Source: Panacibacter ginsenosidivorans
GTDB taxonomy: Bacteria > Bacteroidota > Bacteroidia > Chitinophagales > Chitinophagaceae
NCBI RefSeq assembly: GCF_007971225.1
Contig: NZ_CP042435.1
Location: 620,001-684,000, forward strand
Direction of reading: 5' to 3'
Length of the DNA stretch: 64,000 nucleotides
Shown: positions 18,423 to 27,472 of the stretch, piece after piece
Layout of the letters: each line of letters starts with the position of its first letter
How positions within the stretch are numbered: the stretch's first letter is position 1
The notes under the pieces: generated by a model
The model's database searches: none
What the model was told of the DNA's origin: nothing
Seen by the model: only the letters and a program-made list of their open reading frames with translations
Made by a program: the position numbers and the translations under genes

Positions 18423-18480
18423 GTAAAAGAGTGCGACGCAACGAAAGCCTCATGCATATTCAATCTTTAGGTTCATAAAA
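18423..18480 (-). repeat. 3'-end palindromic repeat, single half (locus F)
   Basis: The reverse-oriented core at 18423-18442 ends GAGTGCGACGCAAC. It is followed by CGAAAGCC, an AT-rich block and AGGTTCATAAAAATTT. The A-run end points to the stop of the minus-strand GNAT gene. Confidence 0.82.
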
Positions 18481-18536
18481 ATTTATATTTACGCTGTGAA
18501 CGTGTAGCCATAGGGATATTATTTAGCAACAATTTA

Positions 18537-18986
18537 TTACAACAGTTTTTCTTTAGATGCCCATATTACTGCTGTCATTTCAAATTTTATTTCACCGCTT
18601 TTGATGAAGCCTGTTTGTTGCCAGCCTGCTTTTCTATAAAATATTTCTGCTCTTGTGCCAGGAGAAGTGCTTAACCAAACCGTTAAATCTGTTTGCGCAA
18701 AATACCAATTCATCATATCATCATGCAATCTCTTTCCAATGCCCTGCTTGTCATAGCCGGGTTGCACAAACAATGCCCACACATTATTATCAACCAAAGA
18801 AACAATAGCAAAGCCAACGATCTTATCATCAATTTCGCAAACCCATCCTCTGCCACGATTTATGATATAATCCTCCACATCTTCATCAGGCACCAATGCA
18901 GGATCAGATAATTGGTTTTCTTTTACTGCATTGCGCACAAATTGTATTTGTGTAATATCTTTTATTGTTGCTACGCGGAAATTCAT
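18537..18986 (-). CDS. GNAT-family N-acetyltransferase
   Basis: Small cytoplasmic acetyltransferase of 149 residues with one GNAT domain (about 3-135). The acetyl-CoA pyrophosphate-binding motif A is visible as FVQPGYDKQGIGKRLHDDMM near residue 75, after the beta-4 strand DNNVWALFV. The C-terminal strand pair includes FYRKAGWQQTGF. Substrate is unknown; it could be a small amine, peptide or protein N-terminus. Convergent with the upstream hypothetical gene and separated from it by repeat half F. Confidence 0.85.
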   Translation of the reverse strand: MNFRVATIKDITQIQFVRNAVKENQLSDPALVPDEDVEDYIINRGRGWVCEIDDKIVGFAIVSLVDNNVWALFVQPGYDKQGIGKRLHDDMMNWYFAQTDLTVWLSTSPGTRAEIFYRKAGWQQTGFIKSGEIKFEMTAVIWASKEKLL

Positions 18987-19078
18987 AAAACTAATTTAGA
19001 ATAAATGCAATAAAAAATATTACTGTCTCAACTGTCTGAATGTAACTTTACTTATTCTTCATAAGTAAATACATTGCC

Positions 19079-20038
19079 ATGTTGAACAGACGAGACTTCA
19101 TTAGCAAAACTGCTACCTTATCAGCCGTCGGTTTATTATTTTCCGCTGAACTTTTTGCAAAGTCACCGTTACTTGAAAAGATTGGAATCCAGTTTTTTTC
19201 TTTACCGAAACTCCTGGAAAAAGACTTTCCGGGCACATTGGCAATGCTTTCTAAAATGGGTTATAAAGAAGTTGAGTTGTATGGCCCATACTCTTTTAGT
19301 ACTGCATCTGCGCGGCAACGATGGGATGCAGTTACGCCATCATTGGGATTCAAAGGCAGTGGTTATTTTGGACACAGTGGCGCAGAAGTAAAAAACATGC
19401 TGCAAAGCAATGGTCTTACTGTGCCTTCCATGCATACTGACCTCGATACATTACAAACCGGCATGGATAAGCTTGCAGAAGCAGCACAATTACTCGGCGC
19501 CGAATATGTAATTCTTCCTTCCATTCCTGAGGAAAAAAGAAAAACATTAGACGACTATAAAAATATGGCAGATGCATTTAATAAAATTGGGGAAGCTGCA
19601 AAGAAGGGTGGAGTAAAATTTGCTTACCACAATCATGGCTATGGTTTAAAAGAAATGAATGGACAAATTCCATTAAAATTAATATTAGATGGCACTGATC
19701 CTTCACTTGTATTTTTTGAAATGGATCTCTACTGGACGACAGCAGGTGGCGCGGATCCCATCGCATTGCTTGAAGATTACAAAACACGATACCACCTGAT
19801 GCATGTAAAAGATATGAGCAAAAAAGTGCAGTTCTCCGGCGATGGCGGCGATTCCAAACAATGGATCGAATTATTTCCATACATGACTACAGCCGGCAAT
19901 GGAGTACTTGATTTAAAAACCATACTTACAAAAGCAAAGGCAACAGGTGTAAAACATTTTATAGTTGAGCAAGACATGGTTGCGGAACCAGAAATCGCAC
20001 TTAAAAAAAGTTACGATTACCTGGCATCATTGAAATAA
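19079..20038 (+). CDS. Exported sugar phosphate isomerase/epimerase-like TIM barrel protein
   Basis: Protein of 319 residues with an N-terminal Tat-type signal (LNRRDFISKTATLSAVGLLF), so export to the periplasm after folding is likely. The mature part is an AP endonuclease 2-like TIM barrel with metal-ligand-type residues in FAYHNHGYG, FFEMDLYWTTAGG, HLMHVKDMS and FIVEQDMV. Such proteins isomerise or epimerise sugars and inositols, or act on 3-keto-glycosides. The next gene encodes a ThuA-like protein, a frequent partner in sugar catabolism clusters of this phylum, though repeat G lies between them. Confidence 0.85.
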   Translation: MLNRRDFISKTATLSAVGLLFSAELFAKSPLLEKIGIQFFSLPKLLEKDFPGTLAMLSKMGYKEVELYGPYSFSTASARQRWDAVTPSLGFKGSGYFGHSGAEVKNMLQSNGLTVPSMHTDLDTLQTGMDKLAEAAQLLGAEYVILPSIPEEKRKTLDDYKNMADAFNKIGEAAKKGGVKFAYHNHGYGLKEMNGQIPLKLILDGTDPSLVFFEMDLYWTTAGGADPIALLEDYKTRYHLMHVKDMSKKVQFSGDGGDSKQWIELFPYMTTAGNGVLDLKTILTKAKATGVKHFIVEQDMVAEPEIALKKSYDYLASLK

Positions 20039-20061
20039 AAATATTTATTGAAATAAATTTT

Positions 20062-20115
20062 ATTAGCCCGGCTTCATAACTTTTATGATGCTTCTGTTGC
20101 GTCGCACTCTTGTAC
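20062..20115 (+). repeat. 3'-end palindromic repeat, single half (locus G)
   Basis: AGCCCGGCTTCATAA is followed by CTTTTATGATGC, a small self-pairing block, and the exact core GTTGCGTCGCACTCTTGTAC at 20096-20115. It sits 24 bp after the TIM-barrel gene stop with no right half. Confidence 0.85.
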
Positions 20116-20195
20116 AAAAACAATCAATGCAGTAAAAAGTAACTATTACTATTTATTATATTTTACCAATAATAAAAATCAAATACAACTCACGC

Positions 20196-21029
20196 ATGAA
20201 TCTCATCAAACTGGTTATTGCAATAATCATGTTTTCTTTTATTACTCCGATGAGTAATGGACAGAATAAAAAACCGCTCTTTAAAGTCATTGCTTTTTAT
20301 ACTGCCAAACAAGACCAGGCGCATATCAGCTATGTGCATGAGTCTAACAGGTTCTTTCCAAAGATTGCAGCACAATATAATTTTCAGTATGATTCTACAA
20401 ACGACTGGAGTAATCTCAATGAAACATTTTTAAAACAATACCAGGTTGTATTGTTTTTAGACTCAAGGCCAGAAGTTCCTGAACAAAGAGCAGCCTTTAA
20501 AAACTATGTGGAACATGGTGGCGGATGGATGGGTTTTCATTTTGCCGGGTTTGCATTAACGCCTTCTGAGTATAACCAAGATTGGGATTGGTATCATAAT
20601 GAATTTATTGGTGCAGGCCAGTATAAAGGAAATACATGGCGTCCTACGTCAGCTATTTTGCGTGTGGAGGATTCAACTCATCCTTCAACAATACACTTAC
20701 CACACTTATTCAAATCCTCTCCCAATGAATGGTACAGTTGGGAGAAAGACATCACTAAAAATCCAGACATCGATATTTTGTTGGCAATAGATTCTTCCAG
20801 TTTTCCTTTGGGTACCGGGCCAAAGCCTTACGAGATCTGGCACAGCGGCTACTATCCCGTTGCCTGGACAAACAAAAAATATAAAATGATCTACGATAAC
20901 ATGGGGCACAATGATATTGATTACGAAAACAAAACGAATAAAGAATTATCGTTCCAGTTTGATAATGATATACAGAATAAATTTATTGTTGATGCACTAT
21001 TTTGGCTGGCAGGCGTAAAGCAGAAATAA
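20196..21029 (+). CDS. ThuA-like domain protein, secreted
   Basis: Protein of 277 residues with a signal peptide (about 1-23, ending SNGQ) and a ThuA-like glutamine amidotransferase-fold domain over almost the whole mature part. Typical segments are VIAFYTAKQDQAHISYVHES, VVLFLDSRPEVPEQRAAF, HGGGWMGFHFAGFA and the C-terminal KMIYDNMGHNDIDYE. ThuA proteins are linked to disaccharide (trehalose or sucrose) use and 3-keto-sugar metabolism, but their reaction is uncertain. It may work with the preceding TIM-barrel protein. The gene ends 3 bp before the stop of the convergent DUF58 gene. Confidence 0.82.
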   Translation: MNLIKLVIAIIMFSFITPMSNGQNKKPLFKVIAFYTAKQDQAHISYVHESNRFFPKIAAQYNFQYDSTNDWSNLNETFLKQYQVVLFLDSRPEVPEQRAAFKNYVEHGGGWMGFHFAGFALTPSEYNQDWDWYHNEFIGAGQYKGNTWRPTSAILRVEDSTHPSTIHLPHLFKSSPNEWYSWEKDITKNPDIDILLAIDSSSFPLGTGPKPYEIWHSGYYPVAWTNKKYKMIYDNMGHNDIDYENKTNKELSFQFDNDIQNKFIVDALFWLAGVKQK

Positions 21030-21032
21030 TTT

Positions 21033-22379
21033 TTATAACATTCCCCTTGCTTTTATTTCAAGGTACTTATTTAAAGCATTAACAGTAAGGTTTTTTGGGG
21101 CAGTAAGTATGGTTAGAATACCGCTTTGGTTTAATTCTTTTACGATCTGTCTTTTTTCAAAAGCAAAATTCTCCGCAATTGTTTTGCTATATATCTCTTC
21201 CAAATTTTCAGAAGGTTTATCAATAAATTTTGCCAGTTCCGTATTTTCAAAAAAAACAGTTATCAGCAAATGGTTCTCTGCAATCTTTTTTAAATAAGGC
21301 AATTGCCTGCGCATACCTGTGAGCGATTCAAAATTCGTAAAGAGCAATATCAAACTGCGCTGAGTAATTCTTCTTCGCGTAAAAATATACAGCTTTTCAT
21401 AGTCGCTTTCGAGGTAGCGTGTTTTTTGGTTATACAAAGTTTCTAATATGCTTTGCATCTGCAATGCTTTTTTTTCTGCAGGCAAAAAAGAACTGATATT
21501 TTCTGCAAAAGTCAAAAGCCCGGCTTTATCCTGTTTCATTAAAGCAACATTGCTTATCACGAGTGCTGTATTGATTGCATAATCAAGCAAACTCAATCCA
21601 TCAAAAGGCATTTTCATTACACGGCTTTTATCAATCACACAATACAACTGCTGGCTCTTTTCATCTGCGTAATTATTCACCATAAGCGAAGCCTTACGTG
21701 CAGTGGCTTTCCAGTTAATGGTACGGTAATCATCACCGGCCACATATTCTTTTATTTGCTCAAACTCCATACTGTGGCCCATCCTGCGCACTTTCTTTAC
21801 ACCAATCTCACTAAGCCTGTTACTGATAGCCATCAATTGGTATTTGCGTAACTGCAGGTAAGATGGATATACCGGAACATTTTGCGGTTCGCCAACAATA
21901 TATCTTCTGCTGAATAATGCCAGCATTGCTTTTACATAAATATTGATAACGCCAAACTCGTAGCTACCCCGCTTTACGGGTCGTAACTGGTAACGTAATA
22001 TTTTTTTCTCGCCGCCATTTATTTGTACATGAAACAGCACATCGCGTTTTTGAAATTGATGTGGCACTTCATCAATGATCTCCAGCGATATATTGTATGC
22101 GTAATAATTTTCGATGTCAATTCTTATCTCATTTACATCCCCGTTACTTAATCTTTCGGCCATAGTACGCACCGCAAAGATGCCTTTCTGCCTGCTATAT
22201 AACATCGCATAATCATACACTGCAGCAAGTACCAATATTATAAATGCAACAAAAGGAATGTCACCCAACCATATAAAAAAGAAACGCAACACAAACAATG
22301 CTATGCAAACAATGATGCTCACATACAATCTTAGTGTTATAAACAGGGAACCAATATATTTTTTTATGAATGACCTCAT
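21033..22379 (-). CDS. DUF58 domain membrane protein
   Basis: Protein of 448 residues with two N-terminal membrane helices (about 12-32 and 36-55), then a beta-rich section and the DUF58 domain (about 190-330) carrying GDDYRTINWKATARKASL. The following part has a von Willebrand A-like arrangement (YCVIDKSRVMK). DUF58 proteins are nearly always encoded beside MoxR ATPases, and here the MoxR gene lies upstream on the same strand, separated by about 195 bp that contain repeat H. A role in cell-envelope assembly or stress response is inferred from the family context. Confidence 0.88.
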   Translation of the reverse strand: MRSFIKKYIGSLFITLRLYVSIIVCIALFVLRFFFIWLGDIPFVAFIILVLAAVYDYAMLYSRQKGIFAVRTMAERLSNGDVNEIRIDIENYYAYNISLEIIDEVPHQFQKRDVLFHVQINGGEKKILRYQLRPVKRGSYEFGVINIYVKAMLALFSRRYIVGEPQNVPVYPSYLQLRKYQLMAISNRLSEIGVKKVRRMGHSMEFEQIKEYVAGDDYRTINWKATARKASLMVNNYADEKSQQLYCVIDKSRVMKMPFDGLSLLDYAINTALVISNVALMKQDKAGLLTFAENISSFLPAEKKALQMQSILETLYNQKTRYLESDYEKLYIFTRRRITQRSLILLFTNFESLTGMRRQLPYLKKIAENHLLITVFFENTELAKFIDKPSENLEEIYSKTIAENFAFEKRQIVKELNQSGILTILTAPKNLTVNALNKYLEIKARGML

Positions 22380-22429
22380 GTAATGAATCGTGAATGATAA
22401 TTCTGTTATGTTGTAAACTATTTATGTGC

Positions 22430-22560
22430 CCAACTGATGATATGCTATTGATCGCCTGTTGCGTCGCACTCTTCATCGTTCTGCTCAATACTCAATAGAA
22501 AGTACAAGTGAGTGACACAACCAAAGCTTCATATTTATTCTATTGCCTGTTACAAAAAAT
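22430..22560. repeat. 3'-end palindromic repeat, complete element (locus H)
   Basis: Left core GTTGCGTCGCACTCTTCATC at 22458-22477 and right sister-type core GTACAAGTGAGTGACACAAC at 22502-22521, with the shortest spacer seen (24 nt). The right A-run end faces the MoxR stop. It splits the otherwise tight MoxR-DUF58 gene pair. Confidence 0.85.
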
Positions 22561-22573
22561 TCTTTAACTGCTT

Positions 22574-23536
22574 TTATCTTGGCACTTCTATCTTCTTGGT
22601 AATATCTCTTATAACATCTGCCGCGGTACCGCCTTCCATCTCTCTTTCAGGCGTAAGAATAATGCGGTGACAAAGCACAGGATGCAACACTTTTATCACA
22701 TCATCCGGCGTTACAAAATCGCGACCGTTAATGGCAGCAATAGCTTTTGCAGAGCGTAACACCGCAACAGATGCACGTGGACTACCCCCAAGGAAAATTG
22801 ATTTATTGTTGCGCGTTTCATACACCAGTTCTGCAATATATTTCATCACCTTTGCTTCAATGTGAATATTGCTTACTGCTTCGCGGTATTGAATGATGTC
22901 ATCGCCACTCAATACATGTTGCACCGCTTCTGTAAAATGAGTGGTAAGACCTTTATGTGCATGCTCTAATATTTTCACTTCATCTTCAGGTGAAGGATAA
23001 CCCACTTCGATCTTAAATAGAAAACGATCCAGCTGCGCTTCGGGTAAACGATAAGTGCCTTCATGCTCCACGGGATTCTGTGTTGCCAACACTATAAAAG
23101 GCTGCGGCAATTTGTAGGTGATGCCGTCATATGTTATTTGTCTTTCTTCCATCACTTCAAACAAAGCCGCCTGTGTTTTTGCAGGTGAGCGGTTGATCTC
23201 ATCAATCAAAACAACATTGCTAAAAATCGGTCCATGTTTAAAACTAAAAGTTGCTGTCTGTGGATTAAAAATTGAAGTACCAATCACATCACTCGGCATA
23301 AGATCCGGCGTGAATTGTATGCGGCTGAAAGGCACGTCAATACAGCGTGCCAGCAGTTTTGCCGTTAATGTTTTTGCCACGCCGGGAACTCCTTCTATCA
23401 ATACATGTCCATCAGCGAGCAAAGCTGCAATCAGCAGATCAATCATTTGCTCCTGCCCTACTATCACTTTACCGATCTCATTTTTTATTTTGCCCACAGC
23501 TTCATTCAACTGCGCAACACTTGTTGTTATTTCCAT
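22574..23536 (-). CDS. MoxR-family AAA ATPase
   Basis: Cytoplasmic AAA+ ATPase of 320 residues, the usual MoxR size. Walker A is EGVPGVAKTLTAKLLA, Walker B is NVVLIDEINRSPAKTQAAL and the sensor region is LATQNPVEHEGTYRLPEAQLDRF. A C-terminal lid includes FLGGSPRASVAVLRSAKAIA. MoxR ATPases are thought to act as chaperones that mature or insert metal centres in partner proteins, often with DUF58 or vWA partners. The start overlaps the DUF4350 stop by one base, and the DUF58 gene follows. Confidence 0.93.
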   Translation of the reverse strand: MEITTSVAQLNEAVGKIKNEIGKVIVGQEQMIDLLIAALLADGHVLIEGVPGVAKTLTAKLLARCIDVPFSRIQFTPDLMPSDVIGTSIFNPQTATFSFKHGPIFSNVVLIDEINRSPAKTQAALFEVMEERQITYDGITYKLPQPFIVLATQNPVEHEGTYRLPEAQLDRFLFKIEVGYPSPEDEVKILEHAHKGLTTHFTEAVQHVLSGDDIIQYREAVSNIHIEAKVMKYIAELVYETRNNKSIFLGGSPRASVAVLRSAKAIAAINGRDFVTPDDVIKVLHPVLCHRIILTPEREMEGGTAADVIRDITKKIEVPR

Positions 23537-24732
23537 CAGATGATTTTTTTGGATAGTTGATAAAATTCATCGATGCTGCTGGTAAGTTGTGCAAGCAGGT
23601 CATCGGTTACTTTTGGTTGTGCTTCTGCACGTTTTATGTTCTCTAAAATTATTTTTATAAGATCTTTTGAAACACCACTCTTTCGTTGCAACTGCAACAC
23701 AAAAGCTTCATCTGCATGTTGTGGTGAAAGATAATAACGCGTTCTTATATGATCGTACCAGAATTGTATTTTTTTGGCTGCAATACTATTATTGTCATGC
23801 TGACTGAAATAAACAGAAGAAACAGTATCAACAAAATCAAGCGTAGTGTTACGTACTGGTTCAATGACGGGAATAATACGCTGCCGGCGTTTCATCTGGA
23901 AGAAAATATAGATTAATAAGCCTGATATAGTAAGCCATAATGCCCAGCGTAAAAAAGTATCGCTTAAGAAAAAGCGCAAAGGTGTTGAAGCTCCTTCCCT
24001 GCCGAGTTTATAATATTCATCCCAATGAATGGTCTCTACACCTGAAGGTATATAAGACAATGCTTTTGCTGTATAATCTTTATTATTATTGTACAGCATA
24101 AAATAATTGCTGAAACATAAAGGTGCAGCATGCACGAGGAAGAAACCATCACCATATTGCACCTTTACAAAGTCAGGCAGGCTATCTTTTCTGATGCCTA
24201 ATACAACAGATGAATCCTTCTTTTTTATCTCGCTGAAATAGCCGTCAATAGTAGAACGTTTGAAACCATAATAATTTTTTGCCTGTAATGAAGGGTTTAC
24301 AAAGTTGATAGTAGTTGAATCTGTTTGAAGAAGTTCTGCCATTTGCTGCAATTTTAGTCCAAGTGTATCCAGTAATTTTTTTTCTGCATCAAAAGCGGAG
24401 AACATTATTGTATTGCCATTGCGCACATATTCCAGCATTTCGTCTATATCTGTTTTGCCCGGTGAAAATTCTGCAGTAACAATTATATAAGCGCTATTGG
24501 TTTCATACTTATTATGAAGTACGTTATAAATAGGAACACGGTGAGATTGAACAGCTGCATTGGGAAATAATTGTTTTAACTGGGATGATAAAACAAAAGC
24601 GCCGAAGGGATTTTTATCCTTTGCTGTTAAAGTGGGTGTCCAATCGAATTCTTTTGGTTTGTTTAACTGCACAATTATATAAAGCACCAGCAATATACCA
24701 AAGATCAATATGAGCAATTTATTTCCTTTCAC
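23536..24732 (-). CDS. DUF4350 domain membrane protein
   Basis: Protein of 398 residues with an N-terminal membrane helix (about 5-22), an extracytoplasmic DUF4350-like domain (about 35-235, with SAFDAEKKLLDTLGL and GDGFFLVHAAPLCFSNYFM) and a second helix (about 263-282) followed by a basic cytoplasmic tail (MKRRQRIIPVIEP). It overlaps the MoxR start by 1 bp and starts 5 bp after the preceding gene, so it is part of the same transcript. DUF4350 proteins accompany MoxR/DUF58/DUF4129 proteins in many genomes; the function is unknown. Confidence 0.8.
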   Translation of the reverse strand: MKGNKLLILIFGILLVLYIIVQLNKPKEFDWTPTLTAKDKNPFGAFVLSSQLKQLFPNAAVQSHRVPIYNVLHNKYETNSAYIIVTAEFSPGKTDIDEMLEYVRNGNTIMFSAFDAEKKLLDTLGLKLQQMAELLQTDSTTINFVNPSLQAKNYYGFKRSTIDGYFSEIKKKDSSVVLGIRKDSLPDFVKVQYGDGFFLVHAAPLCFSNYFMLYNNNKDYTAKALSYIPSGVETIHWDEYYKLGREGASTPLRFFLSDTFLRWALWLTISGLLIYIFFQMKRRQRIIPVIEPVRNTTLDFVDTVSSVYFSQHDNNSIAAKKIQFWYDHIRTRYYLSPQHADEAFVLQLQRKSGVSKDLIKIILENIKRAEAQPKVTDDLLAQLTSSIDEFYQLSKKII

Positions 24733-24737
24733 CGGGT

Positions 24738-25430
24738 TTAAAGCTGGGTTTTAAATTGTAGCAATTCTTCTTTCATTGTTTCGAAATCTTCTCTTGTTAC
24801 TGAATGGCTACCATACCATGCATATTCAAAAATACTTGTAACGCTTTTGAATGAACGCTGTAAAGACGTGTCTGCTATCTCCAGCCAGTAATCTGTATTC
24901 GTTTTGTTGGGATGCCAGTCTATTAGTTCTTTATCAGTAAGCAGTTTAAGATTTTGCAGGTAGCTTAGTCTTATTGCCAAACGGTAATTACCTTGTTGCA
25001 ATGCTTCATTAATGGCTGTATCAAAAGGAATGGCATGTATATCTTCAGACTCTACTTTATAAGCAGTTAACGATTGTTGCTCTGTTGCAAATAGAGACAA
25101 CCTGTTCATGCGGGCTACTTTGTAAACAAAGAATGCAAGGCCTCCGATACCCAGCAACCAGAAAATAAATTTCATGGTGGCACGGCCTGCCTCTGTGCTC
25201 ATTATTTCATCATACTTTTTCCATACACAGGCCCAGAAACGATCCCACAAAGAAGGTGTTTCGACCACTTCATTCTCATATTGAAAATCCGCATCGCTTT
25301 TATATTCCTGAAAAGATGTATCATTAAAAGTTCTTACTTCAACAGCAGCAGAATCATACACAAGCTTTTGTTGTGCAAAAACTGTTTGGTTGCATAAGAA
25401 GAATAATATAAGGAATAAATAGCGATGCAT
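24738..25430 (-). CDS. DUF4129-like secreted/membrane protein
   Basis: Protein of 230 residues from the ATG at 25430 (MHRYLFLILFFLCNQTVFAQQ), chosen because it gives a clean signal peptide. A longer frame to 25571 exists only because repeat half I is open when translated (SRVVSLTCTF). A second membrane helix lies at about residues 85-105 (FIFWLLGIGGLAFFVYKVA). The C-terminal part matches the DUF4129 style, ending with FEYAWYGSHSVTREDFETMK. It sits in the MoxR-DUF58-SpoIIM-like cluster and probably forms an envelope complex with those products. Family assignment is moderate. Confidence 0.75.
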   Translation of the reverse strand: MHRYLFLILFFLCNQTVFAQQKLVYDSAAVEVRTFNDTSFQEYKSDADFQYENEVVETPSLWDRFWACVWKKYDEIMSTEAGRATMKFIFWLLGIGGLAFFVYKVARMNRLSLFATEQQSLTAYKVESEDIHAIPFDTAINEALQQGNYRLAIRLSYLQNLKLLTDKELIDWHPNKTNTDYWLEIADTSLQRSFKSVTSIFEYAWYGSHSVTREDFETMKEELLQFKTQL

Positions 25431-25455
25431 GTATTTGCTGAAAAATGATCTGAAC

Positions 25456-25511
25456 GTACAAGTGAGTGACACAACACGTGATGCCAAATGCAACACAGCC
25501 TGTAACATAAC
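25456..25511 (-). repeat. 3'-end palindromic repeat, single half (locus I)
   Basis: Sister-type core GTACAAGTGAGTGACACAAC at 25456-25475, then a block ending AGCCTGTAACATAA that meets the stop of the minus-strand membrane-protein gene. It lies inside an operon, between two co-directional genes. Confidence 0.83.
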
Positions 25512-25515
25512 TGTA

Positions 25516-26394
25516 TTAATACTGTTCTTCAATATTTTCATTTGGATTAATGTTATTGCCAAGACCTTCAAGTCTTTTTGCCAAACCGGTTCCTTCTTTT
25601 ATCTCAACAAGATTATAATAATGCAACCCTACTGAAACAAAAAAGATGATGTAAAAAATATATTGTACAATACTTACGACAGACATGAGTACGCCTACTG
25701 AAGTACTTAATTCTTTGGTAGTAAAATAAGACACAGCGCTTACTGCAAGACCAAGAATAAGACCTGTAATTCCAGAGCTTACAGAAAAAATAATGTATGC
25801 CACCAGGTATATGCCGAGCGTTAACCAGAAATTTTCTTTTATAAGATCGAAGCTGCGGCCAAATGCATCTGCGAAAGAAACATCTTCTGATACGATGATA
25901 AAAACAAAAGGAGCAAACACCACTATAAAATAGATACCGGGCAGTATGCAAAACACCAGACCCACAATAACCAAAAAATAAGTTGGAATACTATAGAGAA
26001 AAACTTTTGGGAAATATTTTAAGAATCCTGATGATACCTGCTGAACAGTTGGGGAGGTTTCATGCTCATCATAGTATTTCATATACACAGCAACTACAGT
26101 ACGCATAGCTGTAACAGTAACCAGCATTACACCGAGATAAAGAAAATACATTCCTGTAAATGTTGACGAAATCTCATTGTTACGAAATCCTCCATTTTCT
26201 ATCTCATCAAGAAAACCAAAAGCACTCTTTTGATACAGGCCAGAAAAGATAGCTGTAACAAGTATAAACACACCAGCCACCAAAAGAAAAGAAACCAATA
26301 AAGGTTTAAACTCTTCTCTTATAAATTGAAAAGTATCGCTAAAATTTTCGCCGAAGTCTCTTATTTTTCTGAGCTGAACTTTTTGCTGAGCCAT
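25516..26394 (-). CDS. Multi-pass membrane protein of the MoxR cluster
   Basis: Protein of 292 residues with about six membrane helices (near 33-55, 80-105, 130-150, 152-172, 200-225, 245-268). The stretch FCILPGIYFIVVFAPFVFII followed by FADAFGRSFDLIKENFW is typical of the broad YciC/DUF975-like membrane proteins that occur in this phylum. No enzymatic motif is seen. Its start overlaps the SpoIIM-like gene by 34 bp, so translation is likely coupled. A role alongside the MoxR/DUF58 proteins is inferred only from gene order. Confidence 0.78.
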   Translation of the reverse strand: MAQQKVQLRKIRDFGENFSDTFQFIREEFKPLLVSFLLVAGVFILVTAIFSGLYQKSAFGFLDEIENGGFRNNEISSTFTGMYFLYLGVMLVTVTAMRTVVAVYMKYYDEHETSPTVQQVSSGFLKYFPKVFLYSIPTYFLVIVGLVFCILPGIYFIVVFAPFVFIIVSEDVSFADAFGRSFDLIKENFWLTLGIYLVAYIIFSVSSGITGLILGLAVSAVSYFTTKELSTSVGVLMSVVSIVQYIFYIIFFVSVGLHYYNLVEIKEGTGLAKRLEGLGNNINPNENIEEQY

Positions 26395-27410
26395 GCATTG
26401 AAATTTTTATTTTCTGTTTCAGAAATTTCTTTATTCTTTACTGCTTCCATTCTTTTATGCAGTTTTACCGGGTAAATAATAAAATACCATATCAGGAACG
26501 CTAGTGAACCTGATAGTATAGAAAGGCTTACAACTAACGGCATTTCTGTATAGCGTGTTACAAAACTTTCGAAAAATGCTGCTGTAAGAAACAGCGGAAT
26601 CAAACCAATTACGATCTTTAATCCATCTTTACCTGCTTTTAGAAAAGATGCAGTTCTTGTATATGTACCCGGGAAAAGAATACTGCTGCCCAATATAATA
26701 CCCGATACGCCTGCAATAATTATACTCCATAGTTCTAATGTGCCATGTATAAATACTACGGTTATAAATTTTAATCCCATGCCTTTGGAGATAAAATAAT
26801 ACTGAAAAGCGCCCATCATCATTCCATTACTAAAAAGCAACCACACAGAACCAATGGAGAAAGTTATGCCTAGTACGTACCCAAAAAAAGAAACAGAGAT
26901 ATTGTTGTATGCTATCATCAAAAACATACTGAAACTATCGCCCTGTTTATATACACCAAAAGGATCTCCTTTTTCAATGTTCAGGTTGGTCATGTTAACA
27001 TAATCATCCCCAAGAATTAATCTTATAAAATTATCATCATATTTTGCAGAGACTGCCCCCATTAAAGAGAACAATACAAAAAATAAAAACGCAAATAAAA
27101 ATTGTTTGTGGTACTGCTTAAAAAGGAAAGGCAGTTCATATTGCCAGAACCAGAATATGCGGCCCTTCTTTTCTTTTTTGTTGCGATATATTTTCTGGTG
27201 AAAGACAGCGGCAAGGCCATTCAAATATTTCTCTGTATTGCTTTTTGGATAGAAAGTACGGGCATAGGCAAGATCGTCTGTCAGCTCAACAAACCGGTTG
27301 GCAGCGGTATCGGTAGGAATTTCATCATTCACCTCCTTTTCATACAGCTTCCATTTTTCTGCATTTTGTTTTAAAAACTGGGCTTCACGCATAGCAGGGT
27401 TATAAAACAT
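26361..27410 (-). CDS. SpoIIM/DUF95-family membrane protein
   Basis: Protein of 349 residues. The N-terminal 100 residues are soluble and helical, then come about six membrane helices forming the stage II sporulation protein M (DUF95) domain, with GYVLGITFSIGSVWLLFSNG, FITVVFIHGTLELWSIIIAG and GLIPLFLTAAFFESFVTR. Outside Firmicutes this family does not imply sporulation; it is regularly linked to RDD and MoxR genes. The RDD gene is divergent, 62 bp away. A second start codon 18 bp downstream (MREAQFLKQN) is equally possible. Confidence 0.87.
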   Translation of the reverse strand: MFYNPAMREAQFLKQNAEKWKLYEKEVNDEIPTDTAANRFVELTDDLAYARTFYPKSNTEKYLNGLAAVFHQKIYRNKKEKKGRIFWFWQYELPFLFKQYHKQFLFAFLFFVLFSLMGAVSAKYDDNFIRLILGDDYVNMTNLNIEKGDPFGVYKQGDSFSMFLMIAYNNISVSFFGYVLGITFSIGSVWLLFSNGMMMGAFQYYFISKGMGLKFITVVFIHGTLELWSIIIAGVSGIILGSSILFPGTYTRTASFLKAGKDGLKIVIGLIPLFLTAAFFESFVTRYTEMPLVVSLSILSGSLAFLIWYFIIYPVKLHKRMEAVKNKEISETENKNFNAWLSKKFSSEK

Positions 27411-27472
27411 AAAAATAACGGGTTAATCAATACGATGATGGAAAATAAAATTTATTTATACATCTTTGAAGT